DNA of 64,000 nt from Paenibacillus sp. 1_12 (GTDB lineage: Bacteria > Bacillota > Bacilli > Paenibacillales > NBRC-103111). The notes beneath the pieces are model-generated. The model had not been told where the DNA came from. It saw nothing but the letters and a program-made list of their open reading frames with translations, and ran no database searches. The position numbers and the translations under genes are program-made. Each line of letters begins with the position of its first letter. Position 1 is the first letter of the stretch. Shown here one piece after another: positions 24,398 to 34,060 of this stretch. The stretch lies in contig NZ_FOTE01000021.1 in the NCBI RefSeq assembly GCF_900114475.1, forward strand, positions 1-64,000. The letters are read 5' to 3'.

Positions 24398-27300
24398 GTG
24401 AAGAAGAAAGCTAATATTATTTGCTGCCTTATGCTCTCACTGGCTCTGCTGGTTGGTTTATTTCCGGCAATGTCTGTTCATGCGGCAGGCAATTATACCG
24501 GGGCACCGCAAAAATTATCCGTACCTCCATTAGCATTTGATGAATCAAAAATTGTACTTACCTGGGAAAAGCCGGACGATTATTATAAAAGTGCAGAAAA
24601 AATCGAGGACTATGAGGTATTCCGGGATGGAAACAGTCTCGGTCTTGCAAGCAAAAATTTTAAAGAGAATTATTCCTATGTCTATGCGAATATGGATGCA
24701 TTTTACAGGAAATTGGACACGCAGCATCATCGGATTAGTAACCTTTCCTTCACGGCCACCGGTCTAGTACCCAAGACGAATTATGAATTTAAGGTGCGGG
24801 CCGTTTACGCCGACAAGACAACGTCTGCTTTTAGTGCGCCACTTATGTTTTCAACCGCGTCTACACCTACCGTCATAGACGCTGCCGATCGTGGCGCAAC
24901 CTATATTACCGATAAAATTGGCGTCAATGCCGACTATACCATTCGGCGCGCAAATAATAATGAAACGGTTATCAAAAAAATCGCAGACAATACGGCCGCG
25001 ATTCAGGCTGCGATCGACGCCACCCCTCCAGGCGGCAAGGTTGTATTGAAGGGGAGCGGAAACAATGCGAAGCCTTGGTACTATACTAGCGGCTCATTGT
25101 TTCTGCACAGCAATATGACCTTCGAAATTGAAAAAGGGGCTGTGCTTTTTGGCTCGCCTGTATTTGACCACTACCCGCGTAGCCTTCTGGTCTATCCTTA
25201 TTCACAGGACATCCGGACATATGGCCTGTTGAATGCTGTAACCTCGGACATTGGCTCCTTGAAGAACATCCGCATTGTCGGCGAGGGCGCAGTAGACGGC
25301 AACGGATGGAAGAATTCCACCACCGGAGACGGCTTACAGAACCAAACGGCGGTGGATCTGTCGCTCAGTTCGGCAGGTTTCACAGATCCAACGGGAAATG
25401 GTTGGCGTTTGCCGAACTATCAGGGAGGTAGCAACACCACAGTTGATGGTAATAGCGCAACTTCTACCGCTGGAATAGGCATCCTCGCGGCTGATGCGAT
25501 GTGGCAGTCGCGTCAGGATCAAACACCGAATGCAGCTGCCTCGCAATTCTATAATACCCGCCCCAACCTGACGGTAGCACGCGGTGTGAATGGCCTGTAT
25601 TACGAGGGACTGACCTTCTATAATCCCGCCTTCCACGGTATTGTCAACTATCAGTCCGAGCGTATTACCACAAACGGCATCGTTGCGATGATGTTCGACG
25701 CTAATAACGGCGACGGTATCGAGTTTGGCGACTGCCTTGATCTTAGGGTCATGAACAGCTTTTGGGATACCGGCGACGATGCCATTAACTTTGCGGCCGG
25801 TCAGGGCACGAGCGTGCGCAATTTGACTGACAAAGTGGCAAGCGGAGAGGGCCGCGTTTTTAATAACTTTGTGCGCAACGGCCATGGCGGCTTGTTAGCG
25901 ATGGGCAGCCATACAGGCGGCTGGATCGGCGATCTGGTTGCGGAAGAGAACGTCTATAATACGAGCGAAACAGGAAGTAATGGCGTCTTGCGTATGAAGT
26001 CTGGTGCTACGACTGGCGGCGGTATCCGCAATATTGTAGTGCGCGACAATGCGGTCAACTATATGCTCGGAGGAAACAGTACGATTGTGATTGACACATC
26101 CTACAGCGATGGCAACGCCAGCACAGCCTTTGGCCCGGAAAGCGAGCTTCCGCTGACCTTCGAAAACGTGCTGGTACGCAATATGACGGTGTCAAACTCT
26201 ATCGTACCGTTTATTAACACAGCGGCACCCGGCAGCTCCGCCTATGCTAAAAGCCCGGTGCTGCGCAATTTCACGTTCGAGGATATCAAAATTCTTCCAT
26301 CCACAGCAAGTGTGGGTACGATTGCGATAAATGGCATGTCGGATGTTACGTTCCGCAACATTACAGGTCTTAAACAAGCCATTACCACCACGAACAGCAA
26401 AAACGTCACGATCGAGAACGTCACGCTCGTGAATTCCGACAAGACCGCAGACCGCAGGCCGGATGCGCTGAATGGGAGTGGCGCACTCACCGTGACGGCG
26501 AATACTTATTATGCTACTTTAAATTGGCCCGCCATCGGTAATGCGACGCAGTACGCCGTGTTGGTTGATATGCTGGATGGCTATGGCTATCAGCAAAACA
26601 AGATTGTAACGAGTACGGGATCGGGTTCGCAATCTACGGGAATCGCGCTGCGCCCGAGCACCCCTTACAAAATTGCGGTCCGACCGGAGACGATAGGTGC
26701 AAACGCCTCCTATGGGAAACTGCTGGAGACGACGGTAACTACGGGTGCTGCAACGCTTGGTGCGTCTCATGTCGTCTCGAAAGTTGCGAATTTAAGTGAA
26801 AGACTCGGAACTAAAGGAGAAAAATTATCCGGTTTATCCGGTATTTCTTGGCAGGATGTCACTTGGAATTCCGTTGCCGATTCTGTCTACGGCATTCATT
26901 ATTATGAGTTAACGGCAACACCGCAAGGTACAGGTCATGCAACCAAAACATTCAAAGCCTATTTCGACTCCGGCCGGACAGGTTACTCGCTGTGGGGGCT
27001 AGATGACGGCTTGACCTATGATGTTACGGTGAAGGCCGTCAACTGGATTGGACAAGAAGGGCAAGCATCAGATAAGCTTACGATCACCACCGTTCCCGGC
27101 ACCTTAATGCAGATTCCGACGTGGGCTTCCGGCAGCAAGCTCACCGTCAGTGGCGGCAGGTGGATTGGGGAAGATATGACACTCACATGGAACGGAAAAG
27201 ACGTAAAGGATTATTCCAATGAAGATACGGCACGATTTGCCGGTTACCGCATCTTGATTAACGGCGTGCCGGTGGACGGTGGAGCAGTTCAAGTAAACGC

Positions 27301-28984
27301 GAAACCAACCGTTAGACCGGGACAAAATACTTATGTGCTTTCCACTGCTGGACTTCTTCCCAATATTCCTTACACAATCTCGGTGGAAGCGGGAAGCGAG
27401 ATTCTGAAATACGCGTCCGGCTCAGGCGGACTTGGCGGCTCCACAGGCTTTACCGGTACAAATACAAAAAATACCGATCTTCCTCGGAACCAGATAACCT
27501 TTGGAAAATGGACCGGGCACGGGCCGAGCGTAACGCGCACATTATTATCGGGGCCAGCTACTGATGCTGCTGTTGCAAATGTAACTGTCGCTGGAGTAAG
27601 TGCCACCGTTTCCAGCGACGCTAATACTGTCTACAACGTAGTACTTCCGTACGATAAAGTATTAGCGAACCTTACAGCCTCTGACATCGTGACAACTACC
27701 ACTGATGTTAATACAACTGTAGGAACTGCCACGACAAGCGATGGGGGTAAAACCTGGAAAGTTGTAGTAACTGCACAAGACAATGCAACTAAAGTAACCT
27801 ATACTATTAACGTAACGGTAGGGGTAGCCCCAACCATTACAACAAGCAACTTGCCATTTGGCACAGTTGGCACTCCTTACAGTCAAAAGTTAGTTGCAAT
27901 AGGCGATACTCCAATAACCTGGAGCATTGCAAGCGGTAGCTTGCCGGCAGGACTTTCATTGGAAGCATCGACAGGTAATATAAGCGGGACACCGATTGCA
28001 GCAGGTACAGCAAGCTTCACAGTAAAAGCTACAAACGATGCGCGAAGCACCTCCATTGATTTGAGCATTATCATAATCAGTAACAGCGGTAGTAAAAGTA
28101 GCAGTAGCAGTAGCAGTAGTAGTAGTAGTAGCAGTAGCGGTAGCAGTGCCTCTACAAGTGAAGGTGCCAAGGCGGTAAACGGTTCGGTTTCTTATGACAT
28201 AGTCAAAGCAACTCCCGGAAGCAAGGTAAGCATTACCGTCACACCCAATGAGGGCTACAAGTTGGATGATATTAAGATAATCGATCAAGATGGTAAGGAA
28301 GTAAAAATCACTAAAAATGCAGATGGCACCTATAGCTTTATCATGCCTGTAGGCGGGGTTAAAGTTGAGCCTGCATTTATTAAGAAAGAAGAAGTCAAAG
28401 GTGTAGACAAAGGAATTCCGGGGACTTCAGATCCTAAAAAATTCATCGATATAAAGGAAGATGATTGGTTCTATAAAGGTATAAAGTTTATGAGCGAAAA
28501 AGGGCTTATGGTAGGAACATCCGAAAACAGCTTCAGCCCAAATCAAAATATTACTAGAGCCATGTTAGTAACTATTCTTTATAGACTGGAAGGAAGTCCG
28601 TCAGCATTGGAAAGCAGCTTTACTGATGTTAAGACAGACACATGGTATAGTGGTGCAGTTGCATGGGCTTCATCAAACACTGTTGTAAGTGGCTATGGAA
28701 ATGGGTTCTTTGGACCGAATGATGACATGTCCAGAGAACAACTGTGCACTATACTGTACAATTATGCAAAGCATAAAGGATATGACATTTCTAGTACCAA
28801 GAACGTGGTTGCCTTTACTGACGGAAGTAAAGTATCAAGCTGGGCTAAAGAGCCTATGGATTGGGCAATAGGCTCAGGGCTAATCGGCGGCTATGAAAAT
28901 AATATTCTTGCTCCGACAGATACAGCAACCAGAGCACAATTGTCCACTATCATCCAAAGATTCATTGAAAAAGTTGTAAAATAA
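24398..28984 (+). CDS. Secreted multidomain GH28-type protein with FN3, Ig-like and SLH domains
   Basis: A 1528-residue exported protein. The signal peptide ends MSVHAAG (about 1-31); then an FN3 domain (about 35-150), a right-handed beta-helix of the GH28 polygalacturonase type (about 160-690) with GDD at 459-461, His496 in NGHGG, and Arg532/Lys534 in LRMKSG, matching the four GH28 catalytic motifs apart from NTD, which appears as DTGD. FN3-like repeats, a cadherin-like beta-sandwich (about 1050-1140), a putative-Ig repeat (1144-1225), a serine run (about 1229-1255), and three SLH domains (about 1346-1400, 1406-1463, 1470-1528) follow. It should be fixed to the cell wall and cut pectic polymers. 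Start GTG 24398 follows AGGAGG. Substrate is inferred. Confidence 0.85.
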   Translation: MKKKANIICCLMLSLALLVGLFPAMSVHAAGNYTGAPQKLSVPPLAFDESKIVLTWEKPDDYYKSAEKIEDYEVFRDGNSLGLASKNFKENYSYVYANMDAFYRKLDTQHHRISNLSFTATGLVPKTNYEFKVRAVYADKTTSAFSAPLMFSTASTPTVIDAADRGATYITDKIGVNADYTIRRANNNETVIKKIADNTAAIQAAIDATPPGGKVVLKGSGNNAKPWYYTSGSLFLHSNMTFEIEKGAVLFGSPVFDHYPRSLLVYPYSQDIRTYGLLNAVTSDIGSLKNIRIVGEGAVDGNGWKNSTTGDGLQNQTAVDLSLSSAGFTDPTGNGWRLPNYQGGSNTTVDGNSATSTAGIGILAADAMWQSRQDQTPNAAASQFYNTRPNLTVARGVNGLYYEGLTFYNPAFHGIVNYQSERITTNGIVAMMFDANNGDGIEFGDCLDLRVMNSFWDTGDDAINFAAGQGTSVRNLTDKVASGEGRVFNNFVRNGHGGLLAMGSHTGGWIGDLVAEENVYNTSETGSNGVLRMKSGATTGGGIRNIVVRDNAVNYMLGGNSTIVIDTSYSDGNASTAFGPESELPLTFENVLVRNMTVSNSIVPFINTAAPGSSAYAKSPVLRNFTFEDIKILPSTASVGTIAINGMSDVTFRNITGLKQAITTTNSKNVTIENVTLVNSDKTADRRPDALNGSGALTVTANTYYATLNWPAIGNATQYAVLVDMLDGYGYQQNKIVTSTGSGSQSTGIALRPSTPYKIAVRPETIGANASYGKLLETTVTTGAATLGASHVVSKVANLSERLGTKGEKLSGLSGISWQDVTWNSVADSVYGIHYYELTATPQGTGHATKTFKAYFDSGRTGYSLWGLDDGLTYDVTVKAVNWIGQEGQASDKLTITTVPGTLMQIPTWASGSKLTVSGGRWIGEDMTLTWNGKDVKDYSNEDTARFAGYRILINGVPVDGGAVQVNAKPTVRPGQNTYVLSTAGLLPNIPYTISVEAGSEILKYASGSGGLGGSTGFTGTNTKNTDLPRNQITFGKWTGHGPSVTRTLLSGPATDAAVANVTVAGVSATVSSDANTVYNVVLPYDKVLANLTASDIVTTTTDVNTTVGTATTSDGGKTWKVVVTAQDNATKVTYTINVTVGVAPTITTSNLPFGTVGTPYSQKLVAIGDTPITWSIASGSLPAGLSLEASTGNISGTPIAAGTASFTVKATNDARSTSIDLSIIIISNSGSKSSSSSSSSSSSSSSGSSASTSEGAKAVNGSVSYDIVKATPGSKVSITVTPNEGYKLDDIKIIDQDGKEVKITKNADGTYSFIMPVGGVKVEPAFIKKEEVKGVDKGIPGTSDPKKFIDIKEDDWFYKGIKFMSEKGLMVGTSENSFSPNQNITRAMLVTILYRLEGSPSALESSFTDVKTDTWYSGAVAWASSNTVVSGYGNGFFGPNDDMSREQLCTILYNYAKHKGYDISSTKNVVAFTDGSKVSSWAKEPMDWAIGSGLIGGYENNILAPTDTATRAQLSTIIQRFIEKVVK

Positions 28985-29002
28985 TATATCAATAATTAAA
29001 AT

Positions 29003-29038
29003 AAGCAGCTGACTTTGAGGAGTCAGCTGCTTTTTTTT
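29003..29038 (+). terminator. Terminator after the GH28/SLH gene
   Basis: AGCAGCTGACT (29004-29014) pairs perfectly with AGTCAGCTGCT (29021-29031) over a six-base loop and runs into eight T residues. It lies 20 bases after the stop codon. Confidence 0.95.
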
Positions 29039-29039
29039 G

Positions 29040-29413
29040 GATGTGCTACGCATGGCGATTAGCTAATTTTTTCTATCCTAAAATCCACTGAAAAATGGGA
29101 TGATATTTTAGTAAGCTTAGCAGTGGTAGGACTATTCAAAGTAGGTTGAATTATTAGTACAAGCATTTAGCTTCGGATTTGCACACCACGGCTAACCTAT
29201 GACTAATGAGCAGAAGAAATTTTGGTGTTTTTGTCGGTTAAGATCCTTATATGGATGATTAATGGTTCATTTATGAGAAGGTTTGTGTAGGATGTTTCCT
29301 GAACACAACGTTAACATCTTACATTTATTGAAATTAATAATTGATTTAAAGAGATGTGGTGTAATACAATTAGGAGGCAAAGTTTGGAAGCGGTAGAGTA
29401 GGAGTGAATATTA
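29040..29413. other. Intergenic region, no recognised feature
   Basis: No open frame or RNA signature was recognised. A weak inverted repeat CTAAAAT/ATTTTAG (about 29079-29112) is present. The promoter and ribosome site (AGGAG near 29400) of the SPFH operon must lie in its right half. Confidence 0.4.
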
Positions 29414-30559
29414 GTGGCTATTATTGATGTTATAAAATTTAATGGAATACCCGGTCGTAACTGGTTGGTTTATCGGTATCCTGGGGAAAGTTTCGTTTAT
29501 GGTACCCAACTTATTGTCGGTGAAGGGCAAATAGCTGTGTTTGTTAAAGGGGGCAAAGCGCTTGACTATTTTTCCGCGGGCACCTATACGCTTAACGCCC
29601 CAAATATCCCCATTTTGCAATCCTTAATTAACATTCCTTTTGGTGGCAGGACCCCTTTAGCTGCAGAAGTGTTCTTTATAAATAAAACCGTGAAACTTGA
29701 TGTCTTATGGGGAACGAGTGATCCAATCAGTCTAATCGACCCTAAATATTCGGTTAGGATGAGAGTTCGCGCGTTCGGTCAATTTGGAATTAAAATTACG
29801 GACTACCGTGTATTTTTAACAGAGATCATAGGTGCTGTTGGCGATGATCAGATCGTTAAATATGATGTAGTACTGAACTATTTCAAAGGTGTTACTGTAA
29901 CTAAGGTTAAAACTATTATTGCTGACACTATCATTAACCAAAAAATTTCTGTGCTTGATATAGCCCCAAGGCTGGAGGAGATATCAGAGACAGCTCAAGA
30001 TAGTCTTTCCAGTGAGTTTGACCGCTTTGGAATACAAATGATCAATTTCAATTTGTCGTCGATTAATTTTCCCGATGAAGATTTTGAAACGATCAATAAA
30101 ATACTGGGTGAAAAGGCTGCTTTCGACATTATAGGAGATAATCGTTATCAAGTTAAACGCTCATTTGATGTCATGGAAACTGCAGCTGGCAATGAAGGTG
30201 GAGGAAGCATAGCTTCGGCTGGTTTGGGTTTAGGTCTTGGTACTGGAGCAGGACAAGCGATGGGGAACTTATTTTCCAACACGGCAGGTAGTGTGATGAA
30301 AAATTCGGTTAAAGAATTGTCATGCAAAAAGTGCGGGGAAATGAATGAAGCAGGAGCTAAATTTTGCTGCAGCTGTGGAGAAAAGCTTGTAACTTCCCAA
30401 ATTGATTGCTACTCATGCGGTACAAAAGTGGATGGGAATGCCAAGTTTTGTTCAAATTGTGGAAAATCCATGATGAGTAAGGCATGTCCCAGATGTCACA
30501 CAGAGAATAAGCCTGGAACCAAGTTCTGCTCAGACTGCGGTACTAAATTGGAGGAGTGA
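29414..30559 (+). CDS. SPFH/band-7 protein with triple zinc ribbon (YdjI-like)
   Basis: A 381-residue protein. Residues 1-250 form an SPFH/virion-core-like domain (ESFVYGTQLIVGEGQIAVFV; YDVVLNYFKGVTVTKVKTII; LEEISETAQDSLSSEFDRFG), then a glycine-rich linker, then three CxxC...CxxC zinc ribbons (SCKKCGEMNEAGAKFCCSCG; CYSCGTKVDGNAKFCSNCG; CPRCHTENKPGTKFCSDCG). It resembles B. subtilis YdjI, a membrane-associated SPFH protein linked to envelope stress and magainin/LiaIH-type functions. GTG at 29414 lies about ten bases from AGGAG. It overlaps or abuts the following membrane-protein gene. Confidence 0.88.
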   Translation: MAIIDVIKFNGIPGRNWLVYRYPGESFVYGTQLIVGEGQIAVFVKGGKALDYFSAGTYTLNAPNIPILQSLINIPFGGRTPLAAEVFFINKTVKLDVLWGTSDPISLIDPKYSVRMRVRAFGQFGIKITDYRVFLTEIIGAVGDDQIVKYDVVLNYFKGVTVTKVKTIIADTIINQKISVLDIAPRLEEISETAQDSLSSEFDRFGIQMINFNLSSINFPDEDFETINKILGEKAAFDIIGDNRYQVKRSFDVMETAAGNEGGGSIASAGLGLGLGTGAGQAMGNLFSNTAGSVMKNSVKELSCKKCGEMNEAGAKFCCSCGEKLVTSQIDCYSCGTKVDGNAKFCSNCGKSMMSKACPRCHTENKPGTKFCSDCGTKLEE

Positions 30560-30561
30560 AA

Positions 30562-31302
30562 ATGAGTAATTTCAATTCTTCAATAACGAGTTCGCTTAAA
30601 TGGTTGGGAGTTCTGGTTTTTGATATTGCGGTTATTGTGGTTTTTCTTAAAATTTTCTCGGGTTTATTTATCCTTGCGCCCGTAAAACTAGCATTAATGT
30701 CTATGGTTTTGCTTTTAGGACTATTTTTTTTCAGTGCTTCTGTTGTTTTTCCGAGATTATTGTCGGGGAGCAAAAGTATTGCTTATCCAATAGCTACTAT
30801 TTTCGTATCCATCATGTATTTGGTCCTTTCTAATCTCATTTCTGTATTCTTTATTGAGGGAGGAATGGTTTGGTACATAGGTTGGGAACTGCTTGCTTTT
30901 GCGTCTTTATTGGGTGTACTTTCTGTTTTATTCTTTTTTTCAAAGCGTGAGACAGAATATGAGAACCAGGTTGAATTAGAGCAGTCGGAAAAGACGAACA
31001 TCCATATGCAGCTAATGTTTATTGAAACCTCACTTACTGCAAAACAAAATGTTGAGGGAATCGTGCCCATTATGCATTCCTTCAAATTGTTAAAAGAGCG
31101 AATTCATGCTTCGACCCCTTTTGGAAGAATTACTGGAAATAGCGCAGTGTTTGAACTCGAAAATACAATCCGGAGTAATTTGGATTATTTGCAATTATAT
31201 ATTCGTTCTAACTCATTAGATAAAAATATGGTTGATATTCATAATCTGATTGATGAAACCCGAACACTTATGGCCAATAGGGAATTATTAAATGTAAGGT
31301 AG
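30562..31302 (+). CDS. Four-segment membrane protein, SPFH partner, unknown function
   Basis: About 246 residues: four hydrophobic segments in the first 125 residues (such as VLVFDIAVIVVFLKIFSGLF and LALMSMVLLLGLFFFSASVV), then a charged cytosolic half with coiled-coil character (YENQVELEQSEKTNIHMQL). ATG at 30562 follows GGAGG, which lies in the end of the SPFH gene. The place between an SPFH and a zinc-ribbon gene matches B. subtilis ydjH, though the likeness rests on order and topology only. It may anchor the SPFH protein at the membrane. Confidence 0.7.
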   Translation: MSNFNSSITSSLKWLGVLVFDIAVIVVFLKIFSGLFILAPVKLALMSMVLLLGLFFFSASVVFPRLLSGSKSIAYPIATIFVSIMYLVLSNLISVFFIEGGMVWYIGWELLAFASLLGVLSVLFFFSKRETEYENQVELEQSEKTNIHMQLMFIETSLTAKQNVEGIVPIMHSFKLLKERIHASTPFGRITGNSAVFELENTIRSNLDYLQLYIRSNSLDKNMVDIHNLIDETRTLMANRELLNVR

Positions 31303-31326
31303 TATAAATAGCGAGGAGATGTTCTT

Positions 31327-31809
31327 ATGAGCACAAATAACTGCTCAGCCTGTGGAGCTCCAGTCGGACCCAACGCAACAGAGTGTAAATATTGCGGAGA
31401 AAATATCTCTGTTAGCCAACCTCAATCTCCAAATCGGCAGGAATCCTTTGAGCAAACTACGACATTTACAACGTCTAATTCGAACTCTACGATTAATGCC
31501 AATGTCATGGGAACCGTGCCGCCCGCCATCAATATAAACAATATAAACAATATTAATAATATGAACAACCTGAACAACCCTAACAACATATATACTCCCA
31601 ACAAAAGCAAGACAACCGCCGGCATACTTGCTATTTTACTTGGGGGTTTGGGGGTACACCACTTTTATTTGGAAAATATTGTGCTGGGCATTGTTTATTT
31701 ACTTTTTTGTTGGACAGGAATCCCGTCTATCATCGCTATGATTGAAGGGATTGTTTACCTTACATCTAGTGATCAGTCATTCAACAGGAAATATGGAAGG
31801 AAGAACTAA
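31327..31809 (+). CDS. Zinc-ribbon TM2-domain membrane protein
   Basis: A 160-residue protein: an N-terminal zinc ribbon (NNCSACGAPVGPNATECKYCG), an Asn/Ile-rich low-complexity linker at about 60-90 (INNINNINNMNNLNN), then a C-terminal TM2 domain of two membrane helices joined by GGLGVHHFYL (ILAILLGGLGVHHFYLENIV). ATG at 31327 follows CGAGGAG. It shares the zinc-ribbon style with the SPFH gene two upstream, so the three probably form one complex. Confidence 0.85.
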   Translation: MSTNNCSACGAPVGPNATECKYCGENISVSQPQSPNRQESFEQTTTFTTSNSNSTINANVMGTVPPAININNINNINNMNNLNNPNNIYTPNKSKTTAGILAILLGGLGVHHFYLENIVLGIVYLLFCWTGIPSIIAMIEGIVYLTSSDQSFNRKYGRKN

Positions 31810-31857
31810 GTCCATTTAATGATACAAAGGGAATAGAGACTAAGAGTTATCGAGTTA

Positions 31858-31898
31858 TGAGCCTCAATCTTTCGTTGATACAAGGATTAGGCTTTTTT
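31858..31898 (+). terminator. Terminator after the SPFH/TM2 operon
   Basis: AGCCTCAATC (31860-31869) pairs with GATTAGGCT (31885-31893) with one bulge, followed by six T residues. 31899-32076 shows no gene. Confidence 0.7.
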
Positions 31899-32076
31899 GT
31901 GTTTCCAAATAATCCCAACCATCACGCGGCTGTGAAGCTGCTGCCACATTACAGGCAAAAATAAAAAAACTGTCTACGGAACAGTACACGTCTGTTTCTG
32001 AGACAGCCTCCAGCTTTTTTCTTGATGCATTACTCCACCTTGTTAGCATGTATAAACTTTATGGATGGGGTGACTA

Positions 32077-32718
32077 TTAACGAGTGAGCAGATAAGGGGA
32101 TAATCCCGTTGCAATAACTCGGTGCCCGCGATCATTCGGATGGATGGGCAAAAATCCGCTTAACGCGTCTTCAATTTTTCCTTTTCGATACCCATAGATA
32201 AGTTCTGCTTGTTTTCCTTCAAACCACGTATGAGCGGGAGCAACAGTTACATCGTAACTACGGGCGAGCTCATATATCGTACGATTTAATAGATCCACCG
32301 ACTCAACCGATAGTGGGCTGTTTGGAAATGGATTGTATTGTGTGCAGCAGATGACCCGGGCATGGCTTCCCTTTTTGATTCGAGTTAAAATGCAGCTTAA
32401 ATTCCGTCTGTAGCTCGTTGCAATGTTTTTCGCAGCTAGGGGTTGCTTAGTTTTTAATGAAAGTAGTGCCGCGTTAGCCAAATCCACTCCCCCAGTCCAC
32501 ACAGAAACAACAGCAGAATTGCTGATTATGGAGGACCCCTGCCATATCACGGCATCCAATAGATCATAGCTGCTCCAACCAGGCCGAGCCAAAACAAACC
32601 CACGAACCTTATGCGAGCCTGAATTTAAATGAGACACAGTTAATTGAGGATAGGCTTTTGCAAAAGAGGAGGCATTTTCCCCAAATGTAATGGAATCTCC
32701 AAGAGCTGTATAGATCAT
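32077..32718 (-). CDS. SGNH/GDSL-type hydrolase
   Basis: A 213-residue protein opening YTALGDSITFGENASS, the GDS(L/I) block with nucleophile Ser9. The C-terminal HPNDRGHRVIATGL carries the catalytic Asp/His block (DxxH in the form HPND). The oxyanion-hole Asn of the GxND block is not obvious (VWTGGVDLANAA). No signal peptide, so probably cytosolic. Such enzymes remove acyl or acetyl groups from lipids or sugars. The upstream ribosome site (GGAG) is 15 bases from the ATG and weak. It is a single gene. Confidence 0.8.
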   Translation of the reverse strand: MIYTALGDSITFGENASSFAKAYPQLTVSHLNSGSHKVRGFVLARPGWSSYDLLDAVIWQGSSIISNSAVVSVWTGGVDLANAALLSLKTKQPLAAKNIATSYRRNLSCILTRIKKGSHARVICCTQYNPFPNSPLSVESVDLLNRTIYELARSYDVTVAPAHTWFEGKQAELIYGYRKGKIEDALSGFLPIHPNDRGHRVIATGLSPYLLTR

Positions 32719-32988
32719 AAGAATATCATCAACTCCAACTTTTTATCATACCTGCAACGCAAATAACCTATTGAAAAAGAGTGGGGACGATCAATTTGTT
32801 CCTATACGTATGATATTGAAATGATGCACAAATTGTGATGATGTTGACGGTAACAATTTTAGAAGCAGAGCTAAAGATAGGCAGAGATGCCATTAACTCG
32901 CAGTTATTTTCAATTGGAGTTGAACTTGAGACAGTTGCTTATTAGGGTGTAATCTTAAAGTAATTCAAATTAGGAGGCTTAGTTCATT

Positions 32989-33723
32989 ATGAAACAGAAC
33001 AAATATGATGATTTAGATTTTTTCACGAATTACAGTCAGATGCCTCGTTCGATCGGTGGATTGAATGCTGCTGGGGAATGGGAAGAACTCCGTGCAATGC
33101 TTCCTGAGCTGCGCGATAAAAAGGTGCTTGATCTTGGCTGCGGCTTTGGCTGGCATTGCCTATATGCGCGTGAACAGCATGCTCGTTCGGTAGTGGGTGT
33201 AGACCTTTCAGAGAATATGTTAGAGCGAGCCAGATCTATGACCAATGATTCAGAGATCAAGTATCTCCTTCTCCCCATCGAGGATATCGATTTTACAGCA
33301 GGGCAATTTGACGTGGTGATAAGCTCTCTTGCACTCCACTATATCGAGCGCTTTGATATCATTTGTCAGAAAATTCATCACTGCCTTACACCTGGAGGTA
33401 CTTTCGTGCTTTCGGTTGAACATCCGGTCTTCACCGCGCTTGCTTCACAAGATTGGTACTACGGTCCGCAAGGCGAAAAATTACATTGGCCTGTCGATGA
33501 TTACTACCATGAAGGTTTACGGCAGACGAGATTTCTGGACAATGATGTCGTCAAATACCATCGAACCGTCGCTACCTATATGAATGCACTAATTGATTCC
33601 GGCTTTGGAATTACGAAGGTTTCCGAACCTCAACCATCACAAGAAATGCTGGATAAGAATCCTGGCATGCGAGACGATACCAGACGCCCTATCTTCCTCA
33701 TGATCGCAGCGGTAAAAAATTAG
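32989..33723 (+). CDS. Class I SAM-dependent methyltransferase
   Basis: A 244-residue soluble enzyme of the methyltransferase type 11/25 fold. Motif I is VLDLGCGFGWHCLYA near residue 45, followed by the acidic end of strand 2 (VVGVDLSENMLERA) and motif IV DVVISSLALHYI; SVEHPVF is typical of a group of small-molecule methyltransferases. ATG at 32989 follows GGAGG at eleven bases. Substrate cannot be told from the sequence, and the neighbours give no hint. Confidence 0.88.
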   Translation: MKQNKYDDLDFFTNYSQMPRSIGGLNAAGEWEELRAMLPELRDKKVLDLGCGFGWHCLYAREQHARSVVGVDLSENMLERARSMTNDSEIKYLLLPIEDIDFTAGQFDVVISSLALHYIERFDIICQKIHHCLTPGGTFVLSVEHPVFTALASQDWYYGPQGEKLHWPVDDYYHEGLRQTRFLDNDVVKYHRTVATYMNALIDSGFGITKVSEPQPSQEMLDKNPGMRDDTRRPIFLMIAAVKN

Positions 33724-33839
33724 AATATGTAGTAAGTGTGGCTAAGAATCTACCGGAGAACGATAGTTCATAAGGTGTTAGACTCATGGCAGCAGGATGG
33801 GGTATGGTTACGATGTGTGAACGTCCAAGCTTGTTGAAA

Positions 33840-33968
33840 ATCCACGCCACTTCCCCAAAAATGCTCAATATTACGCGGCGGCGACTTATGGATTTGCCGC
33901 ACATCGGTTCGTCTTCATAATGAAAGACAAAAGGGACGTCCTCAGGGGACGCCCTTTTTGTCTTTCAT
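33840..33968 (+). repeat. Dispersed repeat R6 with terminator hairpin
   Basis: TTCCCCAAAAATGCTCAATATT, core GGCGACTTATGGATTTGCC (33880-33898) and GGTTCGTCTTCATAAT, followed at once by a long hairpin (33921-33967): GAAAGACAAAAGGGACGTCC with GGGACGCCCTTTTTGTCTTTC. The arm sequence is unrelated to R2/R3/R5, so the module and the hairpin are separable. It acts as an obvious terminator downstream of the methyltransferase gene. 33968-34060 shows nothing. Confidence 0.7.
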
Positions 33969-34060
33969 TCTTTGTGTTTACACAAGCCTTGGTGTTTCGC
34001 CCAATTCGCCGAGCCAAAGCTTCTTGTCATGATGCGCACACTTCTGGTGCTGTGGATCGT

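Noticed and set aside
25334-25885. 183-residue open frame on the minus strand
   Set aside because: It lies entirely antisense to the GH28 domain, has no ribosome site and no family features; it follows from the codon bias of the real gene.
28085-28160. Short-period repeat that might be mistaken for a CRISPR or VNTR locus
   Set aside because: It is an in-frame serine-codon run inside a large gene, with no spacers.
31530-31590. AATAT/AACAA repeats
   Set aside because: They code for the Asn/Ile linker of the TM2 protein and are not an independent repeat element.
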